Positions 1 to 8,380 of a DNA stretch of 41,922 nt are shown piece after piece; position 1 is the first letter of the stretch, and every line of letters starts with the position of its first letter. Made by a program: the position numbers and the translations under genes. Below the pieces are notes generated by a model that saw only the letters and a list, made by a program, of their open reading frames with translations, did not search any database and was not told where the DNA came from. This stretch comes from Elusimicrobiota bacterium (lineage in GTDB: Bacteria; Elusimicrobiota; UBA5214; JBBAAG01): assembly GCA_041658405.1 (NCBI GenBank), contig JBBAAG010000020.1, positions 1-41,922 of the forward strand, written 5' to 3'.

Positions 1-102
1 CCCTTCTAACACTATGAGAAACTTCGTTTCGCTGTCCCATTTACGATACCCCATACTTTTTTGCCTCCATTTTCCAGAGGCTTTATTCTACCAATTTCTG
101 CT

Positions 103-315
103 ATAATCTTATATGGGAGCAGTATATGCCCGTTACCAATTATAAAAACAAAGCAGGAGGTTGAGAAACCTAACTTGGGCGAGGTTCTAGAATTTATCGC
201 TGACGATCCCGGGGCAAAACAGGATATTCCCTCGTAGTATAACGCTAAAGAGAACGAGCTTCTGTCGACTGACTTTACTGATAAAGAGTACAAGTATTAT
301 GTTCGCAAGAAGTGA
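103..315 (+). pseudogene. Degraded TusA/SirA-family sulfurtransferase
   Basis: Reading the frame that starts at 103 gives a recognisable TusA-type protein: a GSSICPLP segment with the CPxP active-site motif (127-138), then IKTKQEVEK, GEVLEFIADDPGAKQDIP and a C-terminal NELL...YKYYVRKK ending at TGA 313-315. TusA-family proteins normally read DIPAWC after the ADDPG segment. Here the Trp position is TAG (235-237) and the next Cys codon is TAT (Tyr), both one base change from the expected codons. No convincing N-terminal strand or start codon lies upstream, and an in-frame stop sits at 7-9. TusA proteins relay sulfur as a Cys persulfide in the cytoplasm. The gene is read as a decaying copy, 18 bp ahead of the efflux operon. 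Confidence is good for the family and moderate for complete inactivity. Confidence 0.7.
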
Positions 316-333
316 TAGTCTAGGAAGGTGTTT

Positions 334-1563
334 ATGAATAATATCATTAGAAAATATTTGTTTTCGACAGCACTACTGGTTCCCGTTTTCTTGACTGGTA
401 GTACCGTATACGCGTCAACATCCACAATGCTTACTGATTTAATAGATAACGCGATAAACTCTAATTATGAAGTACAATCCACGAAAAAACGTGTGGACGC
501 GCGTGTCACAGAAGAACAAGGCGCTGCGGTGTGGGATATCCCGTCAATAAACATGGAGTTGAGCGATAAAGATTTTGGCGTGAGTTTGTCCCAGGGAGTG
601 CCGTTAACCAAGAAATATTATTACCGAAAAAGTATTGCGGGAATTGACACTGCAATGGCCAAAAACGAGTTCGAGAATGTTAAACGCGAGGTAATACTGA
701 AAACAAAAGAGTTTTATTGGTCCTACTGGCTTGCCTACAAAAAAATGGGCGTGCTAAACGAACAACGCGGCCTCGCACAGAGGTACAAAGATATCGCGGA
801 GGTACAGTATAGTTCGGGAAAAGTGCAAAAGTTTGACGTCCTGAAGTCGGTAAGCGCATTAGCGCAGGTACAAAGTATGTTTGACCTTGCACAACAGGAG
901 GTTGCGTCATCGCAGTTAGAATTAAACTTACACCTCGCGCGTATGGCAGAAACACCAGTTGGCACACCTGCAACAGAACCGGGGGATACTATTACTACGG
1001 ATCTTTCTTTGATACTCTATACTGCGTTTAACACGTTCCCGCAGTATAAAGTTAAGACGTACGACCTTCTCCGCGCGTCGTACACGTACGATCTTGCCCG
1101 CGCGGAATGGATACCCGACCTTATGCTCGGGGTAAAACAGTCCGCGATGTACGGCACTGCGGCGATGATACAAACCGGGATACCGTTTTTGTGGAATAAA
1201 CAATCCGCAAGCGTTAAAGCGGCAAAGGAAAATATTGCGGTATCTGCGGTTGAGCTCGCGGGGGAAAGAAATGCGATGGAACGCGAAATTAAAATGTTAT
1301 GGGCGCGATACACGGCGTTGAAGTTCGTCACTGAAACATACACGAATACTGTTATCCCAAATGACCGCCAGGCGTTATCCCTCACGGAGACGGGATATAT
1401 TTCCGGGAAAAATATGTATTATGACCTTCTCGATAGCCAACAACGGTTTCTCGATAATGTCGTTGAGTATTACACGTACCTCCACGAACTGCAGATGGTA
1501 TTCGCAAAAATTGAGTATTATACTGGTACCGATATCCAAACCTTACAAGGAGATGAAGAATGA
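334..1563 (+). CDS. TolC-family outer membrane efflux protein
   Basis: This is the outer-membrane channel of an RND efflux system, about 409 residues and typical of OEP/TolC (CusC-type) proteins. It has a hydrophobic signal sequence (about residues 1-28, ending near VYAST). The rest is mostly helical, with the internal duplication expected of the alpha-barrel (DLIDNAINSNYEVQS... and LILYTAFNTFPQYKVKT...). ATG 334 is chosen because AGGAAGG (322-328) lies 5 bases before it; a GTG at 328 overlaps that ribosome binding site and is unlikely to start. The stop overlaps the next start (ATGA at 1560-1563), so it is co-translated with the CusB-like adaptor. With the Cu/Ag-type pump downstream it most likely exports monovalent metal. 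I see no obvious Cys lipidation site of the kind found in E. coli CusC. Confidence 0.9.
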   Translation: MNNIIRKYLFSTALLVPVFLTGSTVYASTSTMLTDLIDNAINSNYEVQSTKKRVDARVTEEQGAAVWDIPSINMELSDKDFGVSLSQGVPLTKKYYYRKSIAGIDTAMAKNEFENVKREVILKTKEFYWSYWLAYKKMGVLNEQRGLAQRYKDIAEVQYSSGKVQKFDVLKSVSALAQVQSMFDLAQQEVASSQLELNLHLARMAETPVGTPATEPGDTITTDLSLILYTAFNTFPQYKVKTYDLLRASYTYDLARAEWIPDLMLGVKQSAMYGTAAMIQTGIPFLWNKQSASVKAAKENIAVSAVELAGERNAMEREIKMLWARYTALKFVTETYTNTVIPNDRQALSLTETGYISGKNMYYDLLDSQQRFLDNVVEYYTYLHELQMVFAKIEYYTGTDIQTLQGDEE

Positions 1564-2639
1564 ACAAAAATGTTAAAATAATTATTATTGGAGTAATAAT
1601 AGCGGTGGTAGCTGTTTTTAGCGCGGTGTATGTCATACAACGTTTCTCTCACAATAATAACCACGCGAAGGACGGGTCCGCTGTAAAGTATCACTGCCCT
1701 ATGCATCCTAGTTATATATCCGACAAACTCGGCAGTTGCCCGATCTGCGGGATGACTTTAGTGCCAATGGAACCAAGTACCGGTACGTCAAACACGTCGG
1801 AAGTATCGGGCCAATCTGTGGTAACGTTAACACCGGAACAGGAACGAATGGTAAACCTTAAAACCGTACCCGCAAAATACCGGAGGATAGCGTTAACCTT
1901 ACGTGCGACGGGCAAGGTTGCGCATGATACCGAACTTTATAACGCTATTATTGAATACCAAAATTCGTTGAAGGATTATGATAACCTCAAGAAAACGACT
2001 GTCGGCGGGGATACAATCAAGTCTATGGAGTCAATGATAGAGTCTGGAAAGTTAAAACTTAAACACATGGGGTTATCCGACGCGCAGGTGGATAACATAA
2101 AAAAAGATACACCTTACCCGACAAACCTTATTATGTCATCCGAAATGACGCACAATGAAAACACAAATGTGTGGGTATACCTCCAAATATACGAGTACGA
2201 TGCGGGAAAGGTTAAGGAAGGGCAGCGGGTGGCAGTAGAAGCCGTGGCATTACCCGGGGAAAAGTTTGACGGTACAATCAAGTCGGTAGACCGTTATCTT
2301 GACGATAAAACACGGACGCTGCGCGTACGCGCAGAAGTTAATGATACCACCGACGCGCTTAAACCCGAGATGTTTGTCAACGCGGATATTTACGTCGACC
2401 TTGGGACAAAACTTGCGGTGCCCGAAGATTGTGTTGTCGATTCCGGGAGACGCAAAATTGTGTTTATCAAACTTTCCAGCGGAAAATACGCACCGAAAGA
2501 GGTTATCACCGGGAATAATGCGGATGGGTATTACGAAATAATATCGGGTATCAACTCCGGAGACGAAGTGGTTGCCTCCGCAAATTTTTTGTTGGATTCC
2601 GAGTCTAAACTTAACTCCGCGATTAACGCTGCGCAATAA
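1560..2639 (+). CDS. CusB-type RND membrane fusion protein with heavy-metal-binding domain
   Basis: This is the periplasmic adaptor linking the inner-membrane RND pump to the outer-membrane channel. Residues 5-27 form an N-terminal membrane anchor. Residues 43-70 hold the heavy-metal-binding motif YHCPMHP...CPICGMTLVPM (C46, M48, H49, C60, C63, M65), typical of copper/silver CusB and CzcB-like adaptors. A helical-hairpin/barrel-sandwich region follows (about 95-260), with a VWVYLQIYEYD beta-barrel segment and a C-terminal membrane-proximal domain ending DSESKLNSAINAAQ. The start overlaps the stop of the channel gene and has AAGGAG (1547-1552) 7 bases upstream. Translation of cusA begins 11 bases after the stop. 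The metal-binding motif is seen directly; Cu(I)/Ag(I) specificity is inferred from it and from the pump's methionines. Confidence 0.93.
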   Translation: MNKNVKIIIIGVIIAVVAVFSAVYVIQRFSHNNNHAKDGSAVKYHCPMHPSYISDKLGSCPICGMTLVPMEPSTGTSNTSEVSGQSVVTLTPEQERMVNLKTVPAKYRRIALTLRATGKVAHDTELYNAIIEYQNSLKDYDNLKKTTVGGDTIKSMESMIESGKLKLKHMGLSDAQVDNIKKDTPYPTNLIMSSEMTHNENTNVWVYLQIYEYDAGKVKEGQRVAVEAVALPGEKFDGTIKSVDRYLDDKTRTLRVRAEVNDTTDALKPEMFVNADIYVDLGTKLAVPEDCVVDSGRRKIVFIKLSSGKYAPKEVITGNNADGYYEIISGINSGDEVVASANFLLDSESKLNSAINAAQ

Positions 2640-2650
2640 GGCGGGTTTGT

Positions 2651-5600
2651 ATGCTAGAAAAAATTGTTGAGTTTTCAGCAAAGAATAAATTTCTTGTAAT
2701 ACTTTTGACATTAGTAATGATGGCTTTTGCGGTATATGCTATCAGGAACATACCATTAGACGCAATACCGGACCTTTCTGATACACAGGTAATCGTGTAT
2801 TCGCGTTGGGACCGCAGCCCAGATATCGTTGAGGACCAGGTGACCTACCCTATAGTCTCAAGCTTGCTGGGCATGCCGAAGGTTAAAGCCGTACGGGGAT
2901 TTTCCGATTTCGGATTTTCCTATGTTTACGTAATATTTCAGGACGGTACCGACATCTATTGGGCGCGTTCGCGCGTGCTTGAGTATTTGAGTAAAACCCT
3001 GCCGCGGTTGCCTTCCGGGGTAACGACTGAACTCGGACCCGACGCTACCGGCGTTGGGTGGGTATACCAATATGCGTTAGTGGATAAGTCCGGGAAATCG
3101 TCACCCTCAGAACTTAGAAGCCTGCAGGATTGGTTTCTTAAATACCAACTCCAGTCTGTCCCCGGCGTTGCGGAAGTCGCTGCTGTCGGAGGATACCAAA
3201 AACAGTACCAAATAGTCGTGAACCCATCATTACTTACGGGATACAATGTTTCAATATTCGACGTTATCGATGCGGTACGTAAAAACAATAATGATGTCGG
3301 TGGACGGATGATCGAGCTCGCAGGGACGGAGTACATGATCCGCGGGCGCGGGTATGCAAAAACGATGGAAGATATCGAAGGAATCGGGCTCGGGAAATCC
3401 GTTGACGGTACGCAGTTGACTATCCGCAACGTTGCAACGGTACAAATCGGGCCGGACATTCGCCGGGGTATTGCTGATCTCGACGGGCAAGGAGATACCG
3501 TCGGCGGAATCATTATTATGCGGCACGGTGAGAACGCGTTAAACGTTATCACGCGGGTAAAGAGTAAGATAAAAGAGCTCCTGCCATCCTTACCGCCGGG
3601 AGTGACGATTGTTAGTACTTACGACCGGTCAGAACTTATCCTTCGCGCAATTGATACCTTAAAGCATCAGTTAGTAGAAGAAATGATTATTGTAAGTATC
3701 GTAATACTTGTTTTTCTCTGGCACTTTCCTTCAGCAATAGTGCCGATAATCACTATACCAATCAGCGTATTCCTGACGTTTATACCATTGTTTGGATTAA
3801 AGCTTACAACAAACATTATGAGTTTGTCCGGTATTGCGATCTCAATCGGCATACTCGTTGACGGTGCGATTATTGAAGTGGAAAACGCGTATAAAAGAAT
3901 GCAGGAGTGGCTCGATAACGGGCGAAAGGGCGACTTCCACGAAGTGAGAATACAGGCGATGAAAGAAGTGGTACCGTCCGTCTTTTTTTCGTTGCTCGTG
4001 ATTGCGGTTTCATTCCTTCCTGTCTTCACGCTACTCGACCAAGAAGGGCGGTTGTTCAAACCTTTAGCAGTAAGCAAAACGTTAGCAATGGCAATCGCTG
4101 CTATACTTGCGATAACGCTTGACCCGGCAATACGGTTGATGTTTACCCGGGTGGACCCCGTTAACTTCAAACCGGTATGGTTTTCAAACATTTTTAATGC
4201 GTTTATCGTAGGAAAGTATCATGCTGAAGAACATCATCCCGTAAGCGCAATGCTACAAAAAGTGTACGAGCCGGTATGCCGGTGGGCGTTAAAAAACCGT
4301 ATTATGGTGGTACTCGTTGCTGCTATTCTTGTTATACTCACCATTCCGGTATATATCCGGTTGGGTACCGAGTTTATGCCGCCGTTGAACGAAGGCGCGA
4401 TACTTTACATGCCAACGACGTTGCCCGGGATATCTGTGACTGAAGCGAGTAAGTTGTTACAAACACAGGATCAAATCCTTAAATCTTTCCCCGAAGTCGA
4501 GCGCGTGTTCGGAAAAGCCGGCCGCGCAGATACTTCAACAGACCCCGCGCCGTTTTCTATGATGGAGACCACTGTTGTGTTAAAACCTGAGAACAAGTGG
4601 CGGAAACTTAAACGCTGGTATACGTGGATACCAAACCCGGTACGGCAGGTGTTCACACCATTTTGGCCGGAACATATTACCTGGGATGAGCTCGTGAACG
4701 AGATGGATAGCAAAATGAAGTTTCCCGGAGTAACCAACGCGTGGACAATGCCGATTAAAGCGAGGATAGATATGCTTACTACCGGCGTACGCACGCCTGT
4801 GGGGATAAAAATTTTTGGTAGCGATAGCAGCATAATCGAGTCTATCGGCGCAGATATAGAATCCGCGATAAAAACCGTCCCAGGAACGAGAAGCGTTTTT
4901 GCGGAACGCGTTACTGGCGGGTACTTCATCGATTTTGTGATTAACCGCGAACAGGCGGCGCGGTACAACCTTTCCATCGACGATATAGAAACCGTTATAA
5001 TGACAGCTATTGGCGGTGAAAATGTTACTACCACCATCGAAGGTCGTGCGCGGTATTCTGTCAATATCCGTTACCCGCGTGAGCTACGGGATAATTTAAC
5101 GCAGCTTCAACGCGTACTCGTACCTACACCCGACGGTATCCAAGTTCCACTTGCGCAGGTGGCGGATATAAAAACGGTTACCGGGCCCGCGATGATACGC
5201 AACGAAAACGGCTTACTCGCTGGGTACGTTTATGTCGATCTCATAGGACGCGATGTTGGGAAATACGTCGAGGATGCAAAGAAAAAAGTTGCCGCAACAG
5301 TAAAATTACCGACCGGATATTCCTTGAACTGGAGTGGTCAATACGAAAATATTGTGCGGGTAAATCAGCGGTTAAAAGTTGTTGTACCAATAACGCTGTT
5401 TCTGATCTTCCTCCTTCTTTACATGAACACTAAGTCGTGGGTGAAAACTGGGATTGTGTTATTAGCCGTACCATTTTCGTTAATCGGCGCAGTGTGGTTG
5501 CTATTTATACTGGGATACAACATTTCGATTGCCGTGTGGGTTGGGATGATAGCGTTGATGGGGTTGGACGCAGAGACCGGCGTGTTTATGCTGTTATTCC

Positions 5601-5911
5601 TCGACATGGCGTATCAAGACGCGGTGAAAAATGACAGAATGAACAACACTGCCGATCTCACAAACGCGGTGATCCACGGTGCGGTACGGAGAATTCGCCC
5701 GAAGATGATGACAGTTACTGCAATATTTGTAGGGTTATTACCCATAATGTGGTCTACCGGTACAGGTGCTGATGTTATGAAACGTATCGCCGCGCCTATG
5801 ATTGGCGGGGTATTCACAAGCTTTGCGCTTGAACTTTTGGTTTACCCAGTGGTTTATTCTTTGTGGAAACAAAAAACGTTGAAGAAACATTACAGTTTTG
5901 ACTTAGTTTAG
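2651..5911 (+). CDS. cusA: CusA-type Cu(I)/Ag(I) RND efflux pump
   Basis: This is an inner-membrane proton-driven heavy-metal efflux pump (HME-RND), 1086 residues against about 1050 for E. coli CusA. The N-terminal membrane segment, the DAIPDLSDTQVIVY porter start, GILVDGAIIEVENAYKRM (transmembrane Asp proton-relay region) and a final membrane bundle ending in GADVMKRIAAPMIGG are all in order. The three methionines that carry Cu/Ag through E. coli CusA have counterparts in ILYMPTTLPGIS, FSMMETTVVL and RIDMLTTGVRTP, which argues for monovalent copper/silver rather than the Zn/Co/Cd CzcA type. It ends with TAG. No CusF chaperone, CusRS-type sensor pair or other metal regulator lies in the window. 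The end of the gene abuts a recombinase remnant, which hints at past integration next to it. Confidence 0.95.
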   Translation: MLEKIVEFSAKNKFLVILLTLVMMAFAVYAIRNIPLDAIPDLSDTQVIVYSRWDRSPDIVEDQVTYPIVSSLLGMPKVKAVRGFSDFGFSYVYVIFQDGTDIYWARSRVLEYLSKTLPRLPSGVTTELGPDATGVGWVYQYALVDKSGKSSPSELRSLQDWFLKYQLQSVPGVAEVAAVGGYQKQYQIVVNPSLLTGYNVSIFDVIDAVRKNNNDVGGRMIELAGTEYMIRGRGYAKTMEDIEGIGLGKSVDGTQLTIRNVATVQIGPDIRRGIADLDGQGDTVGGIIIMRHGENALNVITRVKSKIKELLPSLPPGVTIVSTYDRSELILRAIDTLKHQLVEEMIIVSIVILVFLWHFPSAIVPIITIPISVFLTFIPLFGLKLTTNIMSLSGIAISIGILVDGAIIEVENAYKRMQEWLDNGRKGDFHEVRIQAMKEVVPSVFFSLLVIAVSFLPVFTLLDQEGRLFKPLAVSKTLAMAIAAILAITLDPAIRLMFTRVDPVNFKPVWFSNIFNAFIVGKYHAEEHHPVSAMLQKVYEPVCRWALKNRIMVVLVAAILVILTIPVYIRLGTEFMPPLNEGAILYMPTTLPGISVTEASKLLQTQDQILKSFPEVERVFGKAGRADTSTDPAPFSMMETTVVLKPENKWRKLKRWYTWIPNPVRQVFTPFWPEHITWDELVNEMDSKMKFPGVTNAWTMPIKARIDMLTTGVRTPVGIKIFGSDSSIIESIGADIESAIKTVPGTRSVFAERVTGGYFIDFVINREQAARYNLSIDDIETVIMTAIGGENVTTTIEGRARYSVNIRYPRELRDNLTQLQRVLVPTPDGIQVPLAQVADIKTVTGPAMIRNENGLLAGYVYVDLIGRDVGKYVEDAKKKVAATVKLPTGYSLNWSGQYENIVRVNQRLKVVVPITLFLIFLLLYMNTKSWVKTGIVLLAVPFSLIGAVWLLFILGYNISIAVWVGMIALMGLDAETGVFMLLFLDMAYQDAVKNDRMNNTADLTNAVIHGAVRRIRPKMMTVTAIFVGLLPIMWSTGTGADVMKRIAAPMIGGVFTSFALELLVYPVVYSLWKQKTLKKHYSFDLV

Positions 5912-5913
5912 CA

Positions 5914-6207
5914 TTAAAGTTTAACCCAGCAGCGGGAATAAATAATTTTAAATTTCACGATCTCCGTTATACGTTTGCCAGTCATTTGGTTATGTCAGGT
6001 GTAGACCTGTATACCGTAAAAGAACTTATGGGGCATAAAACTATAGAAATAACCATGAGATATGCTCATTCAGCGCCAAACTATGGGTCACTTCCTGAGA
6101 ATCTCGAATTCACGTCTTACGTGCTGTTTTTAGGACAGAACTTGTTCCCGATAAAATCAAATAAACACGACAGGATTGTTTTAAAGCAGCGTAGGAATGC
6201 GTTCTAA
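5914..6207 (+). pseudogene. C-terminal remnant of a tyrosine recombinase/integrase
   Basis: The frame reads FKFHDLRYTFASHLV...LMGHKTIEITMRYAH, the C-terminal half of the phage-integrase/XerC-D catalytic domain. HDLR (HxxR box), the second His in LMGHK and the nucleophilic Tyr in MRYAH are all intact. The N-terminal DNA-binding domain and the first catalytic Arg are missing, because the frame closes upstream at TGA 5899-5901 inside cusA. No start codon or ribosome binding site precedes the homology; the first Met (5986) lies inside the domain. Beyond about 6110 the protein no longer resembles the family. It is most likely scar tissue from a mobile element adjoining the efflux operon. It is too incomplete to act as a recombinase. 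Confidence 0.8.
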
Positions 6208-6265
6208 AAGGCGATGAGAATTGACAAAACCTTTTTAGTGAGTAACCTATGGATTCTTGCACCAC

Positions 6266-7540
6266 CTACGCCTGAGGATGGGTTCTGGTTAGGTATCCTG
6301 ATAAAAATAATGCTAATAGAGTGTATGTCAAAAACAAATAATATCCCGGCTGAAGAGAAGTGCCATTCGTAGTTAAGATCATAAGTTCCTGGCCTGCAGA
6401 GCTTAATTCACTGAGCTGGCTGGTAATAATCCCGTCAAATCCAATATATGCCATAAATATGGCAACCACCATGACATCGGCCATAGACCATTTTCCTGAT
6501 TTTAAGACAAAAAACTTGATCACCGGGTTCTCCCTTGCGTTGTGATAATTGTAATAATATACCAGTGACGATGCTATTTTTAATAGGGGGAAAAAAATAC
6601 TGAAGGTCATAATCAAGGCCCCGACTAATTTCATCAGAATACCCTTTTGCATAATCATGATCCAAAATATGTCTAAAATACTTTTGCTTTGGAAATACAA
6701 TACTTGGTTCTCAAAATGAATAGGATGCCCCGTCAACACAAACCTAATATGTGAAATTTTTGCTTCTATATTAATCATGGGCGTGGTTACGCCGGCTATC
6801 AGCAGTATAAGAAGAGACATAACAAGGAGTATGTACTGTGAGGTGGCCAAAGGTTGCTTGCTAAAACCAGGTAAAGCAAAAAGTATAACCGACAGAATGA
6901 TCAACAGAATAGTCGACTTAAAAATAAGGCTATGTTTAATCGAAATTGCTTTATCAATCTTGGCCTTCGCGCTTTCGATATCTTTAGAATCAGTATTAAG
7001 AAGGATGCGGCTTAGTTGAGATGTGTCCTGTGTACTATTGGTTTGGTCAAAATAATGTTTAAGCTGTTTGTTCAGCAAGGTTTTTATCTGGCCTTTTGTT
7101 TTTAATTTCGTAATCTCATGAATGATGGTATCCGCATATTCAGGAACACCTTTTTTTATGTCTTCCAGGCTGATAAAAATATTTACAAAAGCTTGTTTTA
7201 CCCAACCCTCAACTGAGCCTGAGTTTCCTTCCCTGATTTTCTTGCCGACTTGATCAATAAAGGTATTCAACATAACTTCGATATGTTTTCGGAGTTCCTG
7301 CTCATTCGTCCTTGATAAATCCAGATTATTGATCTTCTCGACTATAATTACGGAAATTTGTCGTTTCCATTCTTCAACACTTAAAAGGCCGTATTTGATA
7401 TGGTTGAGTTCAGCATAATCGTTATTGTTCTTTTGGTTGGAAATTGAAGTTGAAATAATTTGATGGCATAAAATAACCGATGCCATGATGATTATTAAGG
7501 ATAAGATTAAATTGAGCAGTTTCACAGTAGTGGCCTTCAT
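6266..7540 (-). CDS. PqiA-like multi-pass inner membrane protein
   Basis: The C-terminal half resembles paraquat-inducible protein A (PqiA/YebS): a string of membrane segments and the signature-like KWSMADVMVVAIFMAYIGF followed by a final membrane helix. The N-terminus has one membrane helix (about residues 5-28), then about 180 mostly helical, charged residues likely to lie outside the membrane. Membrane helices resume near residue 205 (HSLIFKSTILLIILSVILF onward). Classic PqiA proteins carry two membrane domains and sit in an operon with the MCE protein PqiB. This one has a single such domain, a long soluble insert and no MCE partner here. Translation is set at 7540, where GGGGAG lies 5 bases upstream, not at the upstream Met at 7561. 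It ends with TAG and is divergent from the chemosensory operon. Involvement in envelope lipid transport is inferred from the family only. Confidence 0.65.
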   Translation of the reverse strand: MKATTVKLLNLILSLIIIMASVILCHQIISTSISNQKNNNDYAELNHIKYGLLSVEEWKRQISVIIVEKINNLDLSRTNEQELRKHIEVMLNTFIDQVGKKIREGNSGSVEGWVKQAFVNIFISLEDIKKGVPEYADTIIHEITKLKTKGQIKTLLNKQLKHYFDQTNSTQDTSQLSRILLNTDSKDIESAKAKIDKAISIKHSLIFKSTILLIILSVILFALPGFSKQPLATSQYILLVMSLLILLIAGVTTPMINIEAKISHIRFVLTGHPIHFENQVLYFQSKSILDIFWIMIMQKGILMKLVGALIMTFSIFFPLLKIASSLVYYYNYHNARENPVIKFFVLKSGKWSMADVMVVAIFMAYIGFDGIITSQLSELSSAGQELMILTTNGTSLQPGYYLFLTYTLLALFLSGYLTRTHPQA

Positions 7541-7585
7541 AAACTCTCCCCGTTTGTTCACCTTCGCTATATTTTTGTTAATTAA

Positions 7586-7591
7586 ATTATA
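7586..7591 (-). promoter_or_regulatory. Possible -10 element for the PqiA-like gene
   Basis: On the minus strand a perfect TATAAT occurs about 46 bases before the chosen start. The hexamer 17 bases upstream (GTAACA) matches the -35 consensus poorly, so this is only a candidate. Confidence 0.35.
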
Positions 7592-7611
7592 CTATATGTC
7601 TTGTCCTGTGT

Positions 7612-7662
7612 TACACGCGTTTTAACTCAGATACACTGCGTTTAACAAAACATACGCGTTTG
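7612..7662 (+). repeat. Direct repeats upstream of the chemosensory promoter
   Basis: TACACGCGTTTTAAC (7612-7626) and TACACTGCGTTTAAC (7632-7646) are near copies 20 bases apart. A third, shorter TACGCGTTTG follows at 7653-7662. They lie 32-82 bases upstream of the -35 element, about two helical turns apart, which is where an activator would bind. Function is inferred; the HTH-REC protein encoded first in the operon is a natural candidate ligand. Confidence 0.4.
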
Positions 7663-7693
7663 TAGATTTAATTGTTGTGTGTGATACGCCCTA

Positions 7694-7722
7694 TTGACAA
7701 GGATATGTAATTATGTTATACT
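7694..7722 (+). promoter_or_regulatory. Near-consensus sigma70-type promoter of the chemosensory operon
   Basis: TTGACA (7694-7699), a 17-base spacer and TATACT (7717-7722) form an almost perfect housekeeping promoter. Transcription should start near 7729, inside the 9-base tandem repeat, giving a leader of about 50 bases before the HTH-REC start. This is the only strong promoter seen before 19042, so the eight to nine genes downstream are probably one transcript. Confidence 0.75.
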
Positions 7723-7757
7723 AAAACAACTAAAACAACTAAAACAACTAAAACAAC
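7722..7757 (+). repeat. Four tandem copies of a 9-base unit at the transcription start
   Basis: TAAAACAAC is repeated four times without a mismatch (7722-7730, 7731-7739, 7740-7748, 7749-7757), followed by TAATGGGAGG. The array begins at the last base of the -10 element and fills the initially transcribed region. The unit is a multiple of three and would encode Leu-Lys-Gln repeats if translated from the TTG at 7694. That TTG is the -35 element, so the array is read as untranslated leader. Confidence 0.85.
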
Positions 7758-7780
7758 TAATGGGAGGATTAGAAGAAGCT

Positions 7781-8380
7781 ATGAGCAAGACAGCGTTCAC
7801 GACGCATCATATAAGCAAAATCTGCGGTGTTACTATGCCGACCGTTATTAACTGGATAGAACAGGGACAACTTCCCGCGTATAAAACGCTTGGCGGACAC
7901 CGAAGAGTGAAACAAGATGACCTGATAGAATTCCTTAAAAAAAACAAGTTTCCTCTTCCGGATGAACTTGCTAAAGAATGGAGTTGCCGGATTCTTATAG
8001 TTGACGATGAAAAAGGTATGATTAACTTAATAACCCGGCTAATCAAAAAGAGCCGTCCGGATTGTATCTTGAGTTCTGCGATGGACGGATTTGAAGCCGG
8101 AAGGCAAGTTGTATCTTTTAAGCCGGACATAGTAATACTTGATTTAAAACTACCCGGGATTGACGGGTTTGAAGTATGCAGAAAATTAAAATTTGACCCA
8201 CAGACAAAACATATAAAAATTTTGGCAATAACAGAACATCATTCAGAAGAAACAAAGAAAAAAATCCCAAGCTACGGAGCAGACGCCTATTTATCAAAAC
8301 CGTTTGATAATAAAGAGTTTATTATGCGTTTAAATAATTTAGGAGTATCTCCAGAAGAACGCCGGAGGATTTCCGTTTGA
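7781..8380 (+). CDS. HTH (MerR/excisionase-type)-REC response regulator
   Basis: A 199-residue DNA-binding response regulator with reversed order. Residues 5-55 are a MerR/excisionase-type winged helix (ISKICGVTMPTVINWIEQGQLPAY...GGHRRVKQDDLIEFL). Residues 70-190 are a receiver with the acidic pair D75-D76, phospho-acceptor D121 (VILDLKLPG), T151 and K173 (LSKPF). ATG 7781 opens directly on the HTH. GGGAGG (7762-7767) is 13 bases upstream, rather long, and an in-frame ATG at 7760 has no ribosome binding site. As first gene of the chemosensory operon, overlapping the next gene by 4 bases, it is likely phosphorylated by the CheA-REC kinase or the hybrid kinase. It may control the operon's own promoter. 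Domain calls are secure; targets are inference. Confidence 0.88.
   Translation: MSKTAFTTHHISKICGVTMPTVINWIEQGQLPAYKTLGGHRRVKQDDLIEFLKKNKFPLPDELAKEWSCRILIVDDEKGMINLITRLIKKSRPDCILSSAMDGFEAGRQVVSFKPDIVILDLKLPGIDGFEVCRKLKFDPQTKHIKILAITEHHSEETKKKIPSYGADAYLSKPFDNKEFIMRLNNLGVSPEERRRISV

Noticed and set aside
102..107. TATAAT as promoter of the efflux operon
   Set aside because: No -35 element lies at a suitable distance and the hexamer lies within the TusA relic; the true promoter may be outside the window.
680..973. Long antisense open frames opposite the TolC-, CusA- and CheA-type genes
   Set aside because: They mirror strong coding frames, lack ribosome binding sites and show no family resemblance.
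7694..7780. N-terminal Leu-Lys-Gln repeat extension of the HTH-REC protein
   Set aside because: The would-be TTG start is the -35 element of a near-consensus promoter and the repeat spans the transcription start, so it cannot be translated from that promoter.
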